A DNA stretch of 46,059 bases, from the IMG/VR virus record IMGVR_UViG_3300043540_000318, positions 1-46,059 of that record, one strand, 5' to 3'. Of this stretch, positions 1-8,368 are shown piece after piece (position 1 is the stretch's first letter; each line of letters opens with the position of its first letter). This DNA comes from a virus. Under the pieces are notes generated by a model. That model was not told where the DNA came from, searched no databases, and saw only the letters and a program-made list of their open reading frames with translations. The translations under genes were made by a program, and so were the position numbers.

Positions 1-1903
1 ATATATTAGTTATATTAATAGTACATCCTGTCCCAGTACCGCCGGTAGTAGTTTTAACTCCCTTAGAATAACCATAACCAGCATATCCAGACTTAACAGT
101 TACACCAGTAACTGCTCCACCAGTACCAACAGACGTGACTTGCACTACCCCCCCAAAACCGCCACTAACATTCAGTTCGTTGTTTATCTGGTAGTTAGAG
201 CCACCTGATGCAACTTCAACGATGTACATTGCTCCAACTGATCCGGCTCTATTCATGACGAAGAAATTATCATGACATTTCTTCTGCTTTTCTGTTGGAG
301 TCTGCCCATAGGTATTAACTCCAATCACATCAGCCAGATTCGCATCGAGAAAGTCTGAATTTCCGCTACCTCTTTGAACCGCTGCAACAACTTCAACTTT
401 GTATCCAGTAATATCTGTTACAGTCTTAATGCAATTCTTTCTGAGGTGATATATACGAGTTCCTGTAGGTTTATACGTGCCTGTGGATATACCCAACTGA
501 GTGTAGGCGTCATTTGATACCGGAAGAATCTGGAGAGCCTTGCCATTAGGAGCAGCTATCATAACCTGGCGAGTATCACTTTGTTGGCCAGCTATTCCAA
601 CTGGCTCACACATGAAACTGCTCTCAGTGTACCATGGTATTTGAGCAGAAATTTGAGAAACTAAATTAGTGGGGCTGATTGGATTAGTACCAGAGAATGT
701 TACTGTGTGCTCCTCGCCGTCTCCAAACATAAACTTGATTGATTTCCCACTTACATTAAACGGCCCGTTTGCTGTAACAACATAACCGCCGGTAGCCTGG
801 TATATGAATGCCTGTGCTCCATTTAGAATTTCGGTTGTCCTTGGTTTATTAACATCTATAGTCCTAGCAACTGGTATCACAACTTTATAACCATCCACAT
901 AGGCGCTACCTGGGCCAAATTTTACTCGGAATTTAGTAGAATCTGTGGGGTGTTCTATGACTTTTGTTTGGAAAGGATCAACTACACAGTCGCCCATAAT
1001 ATCTTTAGTGCGCTCGGCTAAAGTCCTCGTTAGAACAGTTCGCTCTATTGGAATCGGTCTAATTTTCTGAATACCATTCTCGAACTGATGTATTACAAGC
1101 GCAGAGGGGTCGTTCACTACCCACGTTACCTCAGTTGTAATACGGTCTGCCCCAGGTTGATTGTAATATTCAGGCTTTATATTATCATCTAGATTACGAA
1201 GTTTTGGATCGTCCAAGTACGATACAGTTTTTGACTCTACTATAATACCTATAGTCTCTTGCCCGTTTCCTGTTAGTGTGAGGACGTCAGACTCTGGAAC
1301 ATTTATAACAATGCCGTCAAAATAGCACCTACCAGCATCTACTTTGAACTGATAATTATCCGAGTCAACAACCTGAAGAGATAAACCAGACACAATATCG
1401 CCATTAGAAAATACAGTATCAGCAACAGCTTTTAATTGATCGTGACGAATAGCCTGCTCATCAATCAATTCCATACGTTGGAGAGGTCGATCCGTATAAT
1501 AGCCAATAAAATGATAATCTTCCCTACCGCTCGTATTTACAGTTGGGGGTTCCTCATCAGTATGATCCAACCCATTATCTATCAAAGCATTAATAGCAGT
1601 CGTTGTCGTTCCTATATAATTATATTTTTCTCCGACTTTCTTGAAATACTTTATTGTTCGTACTGCTGCAGGAACATTCGTAGCTACCAAACGAATGTAA
1701 TCGTTCTGATCCAAACTATCACAATTCTCAACTTTTACCACTTCTGAAGGAGTAGTCTCTCCATTAATAGTTACGTAAGTTGCTACATACTCATACGTGT
1801 TAGTCCCTGCACTGCCATAATACGTAGCAGTAAACTTTGGAGGGTCTAGATTATTAAAATATCTGAGATTATATTTATGAAGTGCGTCAGTAACAAGTCC
1901 CAT
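1..1903 (-). CDS. DUF4815-like baseplate/tail protein (3' end cut by window edge)
   Basis: The reading frame is open from an ATG at 1903 (AAGGAG 8 nt upstream) to the left edge, giving at least 634 residues. The central part, about residues 125-350, has the pattern of DUF4815 phage tail proteins: YTDRPLQRMELIDEQ, an LAERTKDIMGDCVVDPF segment and a GPGSAYVDGYKV motif. Such proteins sit at the distal end of contractile tails. Residues about 378-478 carry a module ending in PVSNDAYTQLGI that closely resembles three modules inside this phage's sheath protein. The last ~90 residues are Gly/Thr-rich and beta-like, as in fibre or receptor-binding parts. It is the last visible gene of the leftward operon, after the wedge genes. 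The family call is from motif recall; the receptor-side role is inferred. Confidence 0.72.
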   Translation of the reverse strand, partial: MGLVTDALHKYNLRYFNNLDPPKFTATYYGSAGTNTYEYVATYVTINGETTPSEVVKVENCDSLDQNDYIRLVATNVPAAVRTIKYFKKVGEKYNYIGTTTTAINALIDNGLDHTDEEPPTVNTSGREDYHFIGYYTDRPLQRMELIDEQAIRHDQLKAVADTVFSNGDIVSGLSLQVVDSDNYQFKVDAGRCYFDGIVINVPESDVLTLTGNGQETIGIIVESKTVSYLDDPKLRNLDDNIKPEYYNQPGADRITTEVTWVVNDPSALVIHQFENGIQKIRPIPIERTVLTRTLAERTKDIMGDCVVDPFQTKVIEHPTDSTKFRVKFGPGSAYVDGYKVVIPVARTIDVNKPRTTEILNGAQAFIYQATGGYVVTANGPFNVSGKSIKFMFGDGEEHTVTFSGTNPISPTNLVSQISAQIPWYTESSFMCEPVGIAGQQSDTRQVMIAAPNGKALQILPVSNDAYTQLGISTGTYKPTGTRIYHLRKNCIKTVTDITGYKVEVVAAVQRGSGNSDFLDANLADVIGVNTYGQTPTEKQKKCHDNFFVMNRAGSVGAMYIVEVASGGSNYQINNELNVSGGFGGVVQVTSVGTGGAVTGVTVKSGYAGYGYSKGVKTTTGGTGTGCTINITNI

Positions 1904-1920
1904 GGCAACTACTCCTTATA

Positions 1921-2451
1921 TTACTTGAATTCTGCTATAAATTGTTCCATCCGTATTTCACCGAAACTAAATGTTACAGGGCGTCTATACGATATATACT
2001 GTAATAGTCCGATATCAGCAACGTCCGCTGGAGCTAACCACGTATCATTTCCGTGCCCACTGGCCGGTACTAAATTAGAAAATATTCCCACCTGCCGAAA
2101 CGTTCCTGTTGGTATGCCTTGTATAGTTCCATCAAACGTAAAACGCGCATATAAAAATCTCGCCAACTTGTCCATGGCGTCATTGTCACTTGCATATTCG
2201 TAATAACTACCTGCTACCTCAACGTCAGCCTCTACGTCAGACCACGTACAAAGTGTGACAAAATCAGCCTTAACATACAGTATTGGAGTATCGATGTCAA
2301 TAACAATAGGACTCGGAGCCGGTGGATTATTTTCCTCCGCCCACTCATCCTGACCACCTATTCCGCACCATAGAGTATGATTATTTTTGAATGCGAGAAC
2401 TCTTTCAACTCTTCCTTTATATGTTGCTAATCCAAACGTCGCAGTACTCAT
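1921..2451 (-). CDS. gp8-like baseplate wedge protein
   Basis: 176 residues from the ATG at 2451; a GTG three codons upstream is also possible, but the ATG aligns better with T4 gp8. The N-terminal YKGRVERVLAFKNNHTLW followed by a Trp/Pro-rich stretch matches the start of gp8 (KFRTEKMLNFYN... EPW...PPYP). The C-terminus (FRQVGIFSNLVPASG ... LLQYISYRRPVTF) matches the gp8 tail (FRQISIITNPLEA ... MIYMENRPPI). It is about half the length of T4 gp8, so the middle of the protein is missing or reduced. It follows the gpI and gpJ genes, the expected place for a wedge component that connects to fibres. Confidence 0.65.
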   Translation of the reverse strand: MSTATFGLATYKGRVERVLAFKNNHTLWCGIGGQDEWAEENNPPAPSPIVIDIDTPILYVKADFVTLCTWSDVEADVEVAGSYYEYASDNDAMDKLARFLYARFTFDGTIQGIPTGTFRQVGIFSNLVPASGHGNDTWLAPADVADIGLLQYISYRRPVTFSFGEIRMEQFIAEFK

Positions 2452-2466
2452 ATTACCCACCCCATA

Positions 2467-3195
2467 TTATTGTGTAGCCTCTCCAGAAAAATCCCCATCA
2501 AATACACAAAAAGAATCACATGGATCAAGGAACATTGATCCTAGATACGGAGAACTTAAATCTTCACCAACCACAACATCATAAGCATAAGTAATCTGAT
2601 GTCCTATAACTTGTGGGTCTCCTAGAGTCAACTCTAACCCAAACGTTGAAGTGATTGTGGCCATATATGTTATAAACCATACATCGCCCGCTGGGCAGAG
2701 TTTCATAAACTCTTCCTCAAAACCAGTGCCATCAACAACAGCGTCAACAAAAAATTGATGGGCCCCTGAGTGATGCAGTATCGGACCAGTAAGATATGAA
2801 GAATCGTTCCCCAAAAATCCTTGATTTCCAGGAACAATTATCTGTGAGGCCATATCCACATGTTTCCAATAAGTTCCACCATAACGCTTTACTAAATTAT
2901 CAACTCGTGCAAGAGTTCCCTTGTAGCTATGAATGGTGATCGAATTATGTATCTCGCCCCTATTCCAAGAACTTCTGTAATCATCACGCCATGAATGACC
3001 GACTAGGTCAGATAACAGATACAAATAAAAATCATTTATTCGCTCCGATGATCGATTGTCAAACAAACTTGTAATCAAATCCTCCAACCGATCAAACTCA
3101 GAATCCACCACATCGAGGAATCTTTGCATCACACCCCGTGTGTCTAAACGGTGCCAGATTCTGGGGAGTCTATTATATAGATTACTTCTACTCAT
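2467..3195 (-). CDS. Baseplate protein gpI family (P2 tail protein I)
   Basis: 242 residues. The N-terminus (NLYNRLPRIWHRLD, then GVMQRFLDVVDSEFDRLEDLI) is the hallmark of P2 gpI / TIGR02242-type tail proteins, which cap the outer end of the wedge next to gpJ. The start ATG overlaps the stop of the gpJ gene (TAATG), so the two are translationally coupled. The C-terminal ~80 residues are beta-rich, with no recognisable motif. The order gpW, gpJ, gpI is the same as in P2-like baseplate operons. Confidence 0.8.
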   Translation of the reverse strand: MSRSNLYNRLPRIWHRLDTRGVMQRFLDVVDSEFDRLEDLITSLFDNRSSERINDFYLYLLSDLVGHSWRDDYRSSWNRGEIHNSITIHSYKGTLARVDNLVKRYGGTYWKHVDMASQIIVPGNQGFLGNDSSYLTGPILHHSGAHQFFVDAVVDGTGFEEEFMKLCPAGDVWFITYMATITSTFGLELTLGDPQVIGHQITYAYDVVVGEDLSSPYLGSMFLDPCDSFCVFDGDFSGEATQ

Positions 3196-4631
3196 TATGA
3201 CCTAAACGTAATATCTAAACTTCCGAGAACAAACGTCTCACCTGGCTCAGCAGACAAGGAAGTGGTTGGCGACAAAAACTGCACCCAATCAACACCAGCA
3301 ACTGATGATACAGATTTGTACAAATCCTCAAAACTCAACACTCTACCTAAAAGCACACTCTCTGGGGCGAAAAACTGCTGGAGCGAAGTCCTTATACCAC
3401 TTTCAACGACAGGTGTTTGAAAACCAAACTTCTTACCAGCATTAATTTTAATATCGATAACTCTCTGGATTGCATCTAACACAACATACCTGTCATCCCA
3501 ATCTCCAAAGTGCCCCCACCTCTTGCACTGACGAACAATGTATCTCTTAAGAGCACTGTGCAACTTGCCACCACCCTCTGGTAGCACATACAAAAATATA
3601 TACATATAAGGCCAGCTTACATCACTGGAACGAGAGACAGCATTACAGCAAAGCACGCCAGGTATGCTGTTGATTAACGCCTCATAGTCAGACTCAGTAA
3701 AACCCCTACGCTGTGTCTGAACAACCAGTGGAAGTCTCGCCCTAAAACGTTCGGTGCTCTCAGGGTCAGCGCCACCAGTAGCTGGGATTATATTGATCAC
3801 TGATATTCCAAGCGGTGCACTCTGATACGCAGAATCAATGACCCCTGCGCCACAATTACCATCAGCACCAGAGGTGGTGAAGTACACAATTTCCGAAGAA
3901 CGTGGTGGCTTATCTGACCCAAAAACCCCATCACCCAAAACCAGAAATACTGTATCTGGAACTCCATCATAAAGATCAGCGTAAAGCTCTAACATAAAAT
4001 GGGTATCCGTTGCCTGAGATCGAAAGAACGAATCTACCTCAGTCCAATACCACTCACTATCGACATCATAAAGAGTCGTCATACCTGAGACAACTCCCTG
4101 ACCAAGATTATATGTCATCCTTCTATAAAATGCGAAGTGTTCAAAGTCGTGATCAGTAATGGACAGCTGATGACGCTCTGCCTGGATCACATCAACATCA
4201 ATAGACATCTGATGAGGTGGTATTGTACATTTATCAAGCGTAATATACTGAAGACCATCAGACCTATAAAACTGGTGGTACGCGGGGATCACAATCTCCT
4301 CGCTGAGAGCATCCTCATGCGTATTAGTCCTTGTGATCCTCAAAGTAGTCATGGCGGGTGCTGACAATTTCGGGCGACAATCAACAAGAGTGCCCAAATC
4401 TATCAATGACTGCCTAAATTTGGCGGTCCTGACAAACCCCTCCATAAATACTTCATCAATGTAGAATGACAGCATATCAGTTTGACGCGCGAGTAGCCTA
4501 ATAAGCGCAATGCCTGCATCAGAATGATTCCTATCACTCAACTCTGGCACTTCGTACGTAAGAAGGTCCAAGAGGCGCTCGTAATTGGAAGTGAAATCTC
4601 TCTTAGTAAAGTCTTCGTAGATACTAGTCAT
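3195..4631 (-). CDS. Baseplate J-like wedge protein (P2 gpJ / T4 gp6)
   Basis: 478 residues from the ATG at 4631, one base after the stop of the upstream gene and with GGAG at 7-8 nt; an in-frame TTG at 4649 is less likely. Residues about 40-100 (LIRLLARQTDMLSFYIDEVFMEGFVRTAKFRQS in outline, then a GTLVDCRPKLSAPA segment) are typical of Baseplate_J. The middle contains the GGADPESTERFRAR motif and an ESDYEAL segment that mark the core fold. This wedge subunit forms the ring that couples receptor binding to sheath contraction. Length is in the usual range. Confidence 0.9.
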   Translation of the reverse strand: MTSIYEDFTKRDFTSNYERLLDLLTYEVPELSDRNHSDAGIALIRLLARQTDMLSFYIDEVFMEGFVRTAKFRQSLIDLGTLVDCRPKLSAPAMTTLRITRTNTHEDALSEEIVIPAYHQFYRSDGLQYITLDKCTIPPHQMSIDVDVIQAERHQLSITDHDFEHFAFYRRMTYNLGQGVVSGMTTLYDVDSEWYWTEVDSFFRSQATDTHFMLELYADLYDGVPDTVFLVLGDGVFGSDKPPRSSEIVYFTTSGADGNCGAGVIDSAYQSAPLGISVINIIPATGGADPESTERFRARLPLVVQTQRRGFTESDYEALINSIPGVLCCNAVSRSSDVSWPYMYIFLYVLPEGGGKLHSALKRYIVRQCKRWGHFGDWDDRYVVLDAIQRVIDIKINAGKKFGFQTPVVESGIRTSLQQFFAPESVLLGRVLSFEDLYKSVSSVAGVDWVQFLSPTTSLSAEPGETFVLGSLDITFRS

Positions 4632-4632
4632 T

Positions 4633-5544
4633 CTACAGCTCCATAACAATACGTTTCATCGGCGGAACTCTCAAAACGACTCCTGAAGGTGGATCAACCA
4701 ATGGGCTTATAATAGACCTGTCCAAGTACGAGTTGTCGTACACATAGCATCTCGCCAAAACGTACCAGTACCTCACATCCTTATAAAATTTCCAAGACAA
4801 TGTCAACCATGAATCGCCTTCAGACACTTTATAGTACGTGTCACCATCTCCAGGTGATAAGTACTCACATTTGTTTATTCTAGTATATATGAACTTTCCA
4901 AACCTCGCTTGAGGGTGGTTGAAATACCTACTCGTGTGATCATGACCAGAACTGTCCACGTTGCTTGACCTGTACTCCTGGAGCCTAGCTTCCCTATTGG
5001 TAACAAATGGAAGGACTAAGTTGCCGCTCACTTGGTTGGGAATAAAATCTATCGTGACCCAAACAGGCGCTATACCAAGATCAAAAGACCTGCCATCAGC
5101 TATCCATCTAACACCACTATATCTACCATAACGATACTCATTAACATCGTAACCAAAGGTGTCGAATTTGTCCGGCACAAACGCTCGTTTCTCCCACCTA
5201 ATTGTAGAATATTTGAAATACACCTCAGCAAGTTGCCTGAACTCATACGTATTAGGCTCAAAAAGAATAAAGAACAGATTCGATCCAAACTCTGGGAGCG
5301 TGTCGTGCTCACCTGGCATGGTGAGAAGTATATGTGCTATCGACTCTGCAATATGGTTTGAATTCTTCGGTACAGACTCTCTGATAGACCATCGTTCTTG
5401 AAGGTATTCCAACGCGACAGAAACCATATCTGTTGTGCCGGTTGTCACAACAACTCCACCAGTAGTTGGATTAATCCTAAATGGAAACCCGATCCCAGAG
5501 CCAAAAAAAGGCAGAGCTTCTGGATTTCTGTTGACGCTATTCAT
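4633..5544 (-). CDS. Baseplate wedge protein: gp25/gpW domain fused to LysM-like domain
   Basis: 303 residues. Residues about 10-130 are gp25/gpW-like: GIGFPFRINPTTGG, a SIAHILLTMPGEHDTLPEFGSNL core with the conserved PGE and LPEFG motifs. Residues about 225-300 form a LysM-like domain (YYKVSEGDSWLTLSWKFYKD, WYVLARCYVYDN). In T4 these two folds are separate proteins, gp25 and gp53, which touch each other in the wedge; here they appear fused. The spacer between them is unrecognised. The gene overlaps the spike gene by 4 nt at its start and abuts the gpJ gene at its end. Confidence 0.82.
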   Translation of the reverse strand: MNSVNRNPEALPFFGSGIGFPFRINPTTGGVVVTTGTTDMVSVALEYLQERWSIRESVPKNSNHIAESIAHILLTMPGEHDTLPEFGSNLFFILFEPNTYEFRQLAEVYFKYSTIRWEKRAFVPDKFDTFGYDVNEYRYGRYSGVRWIADGRSFDLGIAPVWVTIDFIPNQVSGNLVLPFVTNREARLQEYRSSNVDSSGHDHTSRYFNHPQARFGKFIYTRINKCEYLSPGDGDTYYKVSEGDSWLTLSWKFYKDVRYWYVLARCYVYDNSYLDRSIISPLVDPPSGVVLRVPPMKRIVMEL

Positions 5545-6518
5545 TTTGACCCACCGCCCAATAAATAATATGTAGCTGCTCTCATGAAATTTTTAACATA
5601 GTCCTTCAATTTCTGAGTGTACTTTGTCTCCACTTCTTCCTTTATCGCCTCTTGTACAATCTGTTTCGTAACCTTCACATCGCCTTTATTGCCACGAATC
5701 TGAAGTTGAGCTGAGCCGGCGGTAAGGAGAATGACCCCGCCTTCTTTAGTGCTCATATAAAATGACGGGCCTTGAGATGAACCATTTGAGTTATGCACAG
5801 AAATCAACAACGTGCCACCATCATCAGAATCCTGAATACAGATACCACTACCATTGAGTGATGCCAGTTGTACAATAGCATTTCCATCCTTCAACAGCTC
5901 ACCTGGGCTTTTCGATGTCTGACAACCAACACACTGATCGCCCCTACGCTCGGCAGTTCTTGGTTGTGTCTCCTTCCCCTCACTCTGGGTTGGCTCACTA
6001 CCCTTAAAACCACCAATCAGGTTAAGCCCAAACCCTGCGGCGTGTTTAATGCTCAACGCCTCTTTTCCAGTCTCATCACCCATGTAAATAGTGTGTCCTG
6101 CTGGGGTTTTGAGCATATAGACTAGATGCTCCTTGCCCTTTTTTTGTGCATTACTCACCTCAATAGGTACGTGACCGGTCTTGTCATCTACCGACTCCGC
6201 GACAGTACCAGATGGTATTGCAATCGGCTGGAGCATATCACCAGCAGCATATCCATATAACACAGTCTGTCGAGGTTGCATCGGCCAGTAAATGCCACAA
6301 TCCCCTTTATTGTAACCGCCACCAAGCGGGAGACCACAGACATCAACATAGTTTGTGTAATTCTCCTCACCAACACCGTGCAAATCTGGGCACTCCACCT
6401 GGATTCTACCCATGCCAAGTGGGTCTCCCTCAACTTTGCGCACTACCGCCTGATGGAAGGTTGTGAGCGCAACCACGTTCTGTATAGAAGGATCAAAGAC
6501 TAAAAAATCTGACCACAT
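5541..6518 (-). CDS. Central spike / gp5-VgrG-like OB-fold protein
   Basis: 325 residues. Residues about 20-110 show the OB-fold of gp5/gpV spikes (AVVRKVEGDPLGMGRIQVECP ... QPRQTVLYGYAAGDMLQPI). Residues about 130-160 (LKTPAGHTIYMGDETGKEAL) resemble the segment leading into the spike beta-helix. There is no lysozyme domain of the T4 gp5 type. The C-terminal ~60 residues are charged and probably helical, so a separate tip protein may be needed. It lies between the hub protein and gp25, as expected for the membrane-puncturing device. Confidence 0.8.
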   Translation of the reverse strand: MWSDFLVFDPSIQNVVALTTFHQAVVRKVEGDPLGMGRIQVECPDLHGVGEENYTNYVDVCGLPLGGGYNKGDCGIYWPMQPRQTVLYGYAAGDMLQPIAIPSGTVAESVDDKTGHVPIEVSNAQKKGKEHLVYMLKTPAGHTIYMGDETGKEALSIKHAAGFGLNLIGGFKGSEPTQSEGKETQPRTAERRGDQCVGCQTSKSPGELLKDGNAIVQLASLNGSGICIQDSDDGGTLLISVHNSNGSSQGPSFYMSTKEGGVILLTAGSAQLQIRGNKGDVKVTKQIVQEAIKEEVETKYTQKLKDYVKNFMRAATYYLLGGGSK

Positions 6519-6527
6519 AAATACCCC

Positions 6528-6809
6528 TTACTGCGCACCAGCTATCGAATTTGGGGCGCGCTCTTTTTTCACCCCACTACCAGTTACCTTCTCTGCCGCA
6601 CCCCTTGACCGAACTGGAGTGATTCTGAAATCTGCACGTATAATCTTACTACCAGGTTGACCGAACACGATCTCGCCTTGACTCTCTGCGCCATAATTAC
6701 GCGCCTCTACAGTGATACCACCACCACCATAAATATCATCATGTATGATAATCCTACCAGAACGTTTAGACCCAGTATTCCTAGGCCGACCAGGATTAGA
6801 CGTCGCCAT
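6528..6809 (-). CDS. Small baseplate-region protein, function unknown
   Basis: 93 residues, Gly-rich and basic, lying between the hub (gpD-like) and spike (gp5-like) genes. No family is recognised. Its last residues, PNSIAGAQ, are nearly the same as the last residues of the neighbouring hub protein, ANSIQGAQ. Position and size would suit a spike-tip or hub-accessory protein, but nothing in the sequence proves that; no PAAR-type motif is seen. Confidence 0.6.
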   Translation of the reverse strand: MATSNPGRPRNTGSKRSGRIIIHDDIYGGGGITVEARNYGAESQGEIVFGQPGSKIIRADFRITPVRSRGAAEKVTGSGVKKERAPNSIAGAQ

Positions 6810-6831
6810 AGATTAACAACACCTCAATATG

Positions 6832-7878
6832 TCACTGCGCACCCTGAATACTATTCGCAGCCTTGATTTTAGGAGCATTGCTTTTACTATCCTTCTGCTC
6901 TTGTTCTGGCTCATAACGACTCAACGTCAACCGCGTGCGTCCACCAGAAGCGACAGAAAAATGATGCTCGCACTTCTTAACATACCAATCGCCAGAATTC
7001 TCTGGACCGCAATTCACAACAGTAATACACTTTTTAGCCCTCAGTTCAGGAGACCACACCAATTCCACAACCCCAGTGACAGAAAAATCATTCGCATTGT
7101 TTTGCAGGTTATTTGCCCTGTTATTATCAACAGAGTTCGTGTCTGAAATCGACCCAGCATGATAAACTAAATCCTTATCATTTGTCTGCTTAGTGGGGCT
7201 CGGCGATTTCCCGTCTGCAGATTTTTTCCCATCCTGATCCTTACCTGGGTCTGGTGGGGTCTTACTTGGTTCAGACTTATTCACAGTAGGAAGATGTAAC
7301 CCAGTGACAGTCATCGGTTTCTGAAACACACTTGGTTGTCCCAAGCCAGCAGAAAAAAGACGATTATTCCGAAACGTAGCGGCGGTAGAGGGTTGACTCA
7401 TCAATGAGTAGAAACCTACAACTGAAAGATACGATCCGAAGGCCGGCAGTCGATGATTAGCTGACATCTTATCAAACTTCAGCTTACAATTTACGTTCTT
7501 CCCAGTCGAACTCCCAATAAGCGACGTTATAACATCGGATGGACTCGCGCCCTTCTTAGCCATAGCACGTATGGAATTTGGGTGTATTTTCCTCACATTA
7601 TCCTGGCAAAGAACCTCAATAAATAAACCATCAGCAGAATAAATCTCAGATACCCCCACTATATCCATAGAAACTCTATTTGAAAGATCGCCAGGGTAAC
7701 CAAATGCTATCTCGACCTCATTATCACACTGGAACAACCCAGAGAATAACATATCAACATTCACAATATTAACTCGCATTGAGGATATACCATTGTCAAC
7801 CTCTTCTATCCTCCACTCACGAACCAACTTTGTAATATCCTCGCCACAAACGGTTACTATAAAATCAACTTCGTACAT
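6832..7878 (-). CDS. Baseplate hub protein, phage late control gpD / gp27-like
   Basis: 348 residues. The N-terminus (DFIVTVCGEDITKLVREWRIEE, then FGYPGDLSNR) is typical of gpD/gp27 hub proteins, the trimeric adaptor between the tube and the spike. Residues about 195-235 are a Lys/Pro/Gly/Ser-rich linker, probably disordered. The C-terminal part (WYVKKCEHHFSV ... TRLTLSR) matches the closing strand of the hub fold. The start overlaps the stop of the preceding gene (TAATG). The last seven residues resemble those of the following 93-residue protein. Confidence 0.85.
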   Translation of the reverse strand: MYEVDFIVTVCGEDITKLVREWRIEEVDNGISSMRVNIVNVDMLFSGLFQCDNEVEIAFGYPGDLSNRVSMDIVGVSEIYSADGLFIEVLCQDNVRKIHPNSIRAMAKKGASPSDVITSLIGSSTGKNVNCKLKFDKMSANHRLPAFGSYLSVVGFYSLMSQPSTAATFRNNRLFSAGLGQPSVFQKPMTVTGLHLPTVNKSEPSKTPPDPGKDQDGKKSADGKSPSPTKQTNDKDLVYHAGSISDTNSVDNNRANNLQNNANDFSVTGVVELVWSPELRAKKCITVVNCGPENSGDWYVKKCEHHFSVASGGRTRLTLSRYEPEQEQKDSKSNAPKIKAANSIQGAQ

Positions 7879-8339
7879 TACGACTGCCCAGGGTGTAATC
7901 TTAGTATAACAACATGTATCTTTGCCCCATACGGAAGCAAGGTCTCTGGGTTTGACAACAACCCATAATCAACATCCACTTTATCAATGATGCCGAAAAT
8001 ATGGAGTGACGCTCCAGAAACAAAAACAATCTTAGGCGGTCTCTCTATATTTGACCCAGAGCTAGACACATCCGCCAACGACACCAGATCGGCTGCAAAA
8101 CCTCTCACAAAGAAATCTGAGTTATTCTCCCTCGATACATCAATGGTAAAACGTACGATGTGATTATTGCCACACGTGTACTGCAAGTACGGCTCGTTGT
8201 TTCCAGCAGCTCCGAGTGCATGCCAACGTGCGGCCCTGGAGTACTTAATTGTTGCAGGATTCCACTGGAATACAACCGGCGGCAACAAAGCATCAACCGG
8301 AATGATCATGCCTTTCGTAAATTGAGTACCACAAGCCAT
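7878..8339 (-). CDS. Tube-initiator / CIS tube-like LysM-type protein
   Basis: 153 residues. The segment VFQWNPATIKYSRAARW followed by EPYLQYTCGNNHIVRFTIDV matches the N-terminal pattern of contractile-injection-system tube-associated proteins (Afp7-like; CIS_tube family: hydrophobic strand, NP, then a 'p-l-q-y' strand). These join the tape measure end to the hub. The gene lies exactly between tape measure and hub. No terminal LysM repeat can be asserted by eye. The assignment is from pattern and position. Confidence 0.65.
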   Translation of the reverse strand: MACGTQFTKGMIIPVDALLPPVVFQWNPATIKYSRAARWHALGAAGNNEPYLQYTCGNNHIVRFTIDVSRENNSDFFVRGFAADLVSLADVSSSGSNIERPPKIVFVSGASLHIFGIIDKVDVDYGLLSNPETLLPYGAKIHVVILRLHPGQS

Positions 8340-8368
8340 TCACATCACCCCTAACACACCACAACAAT

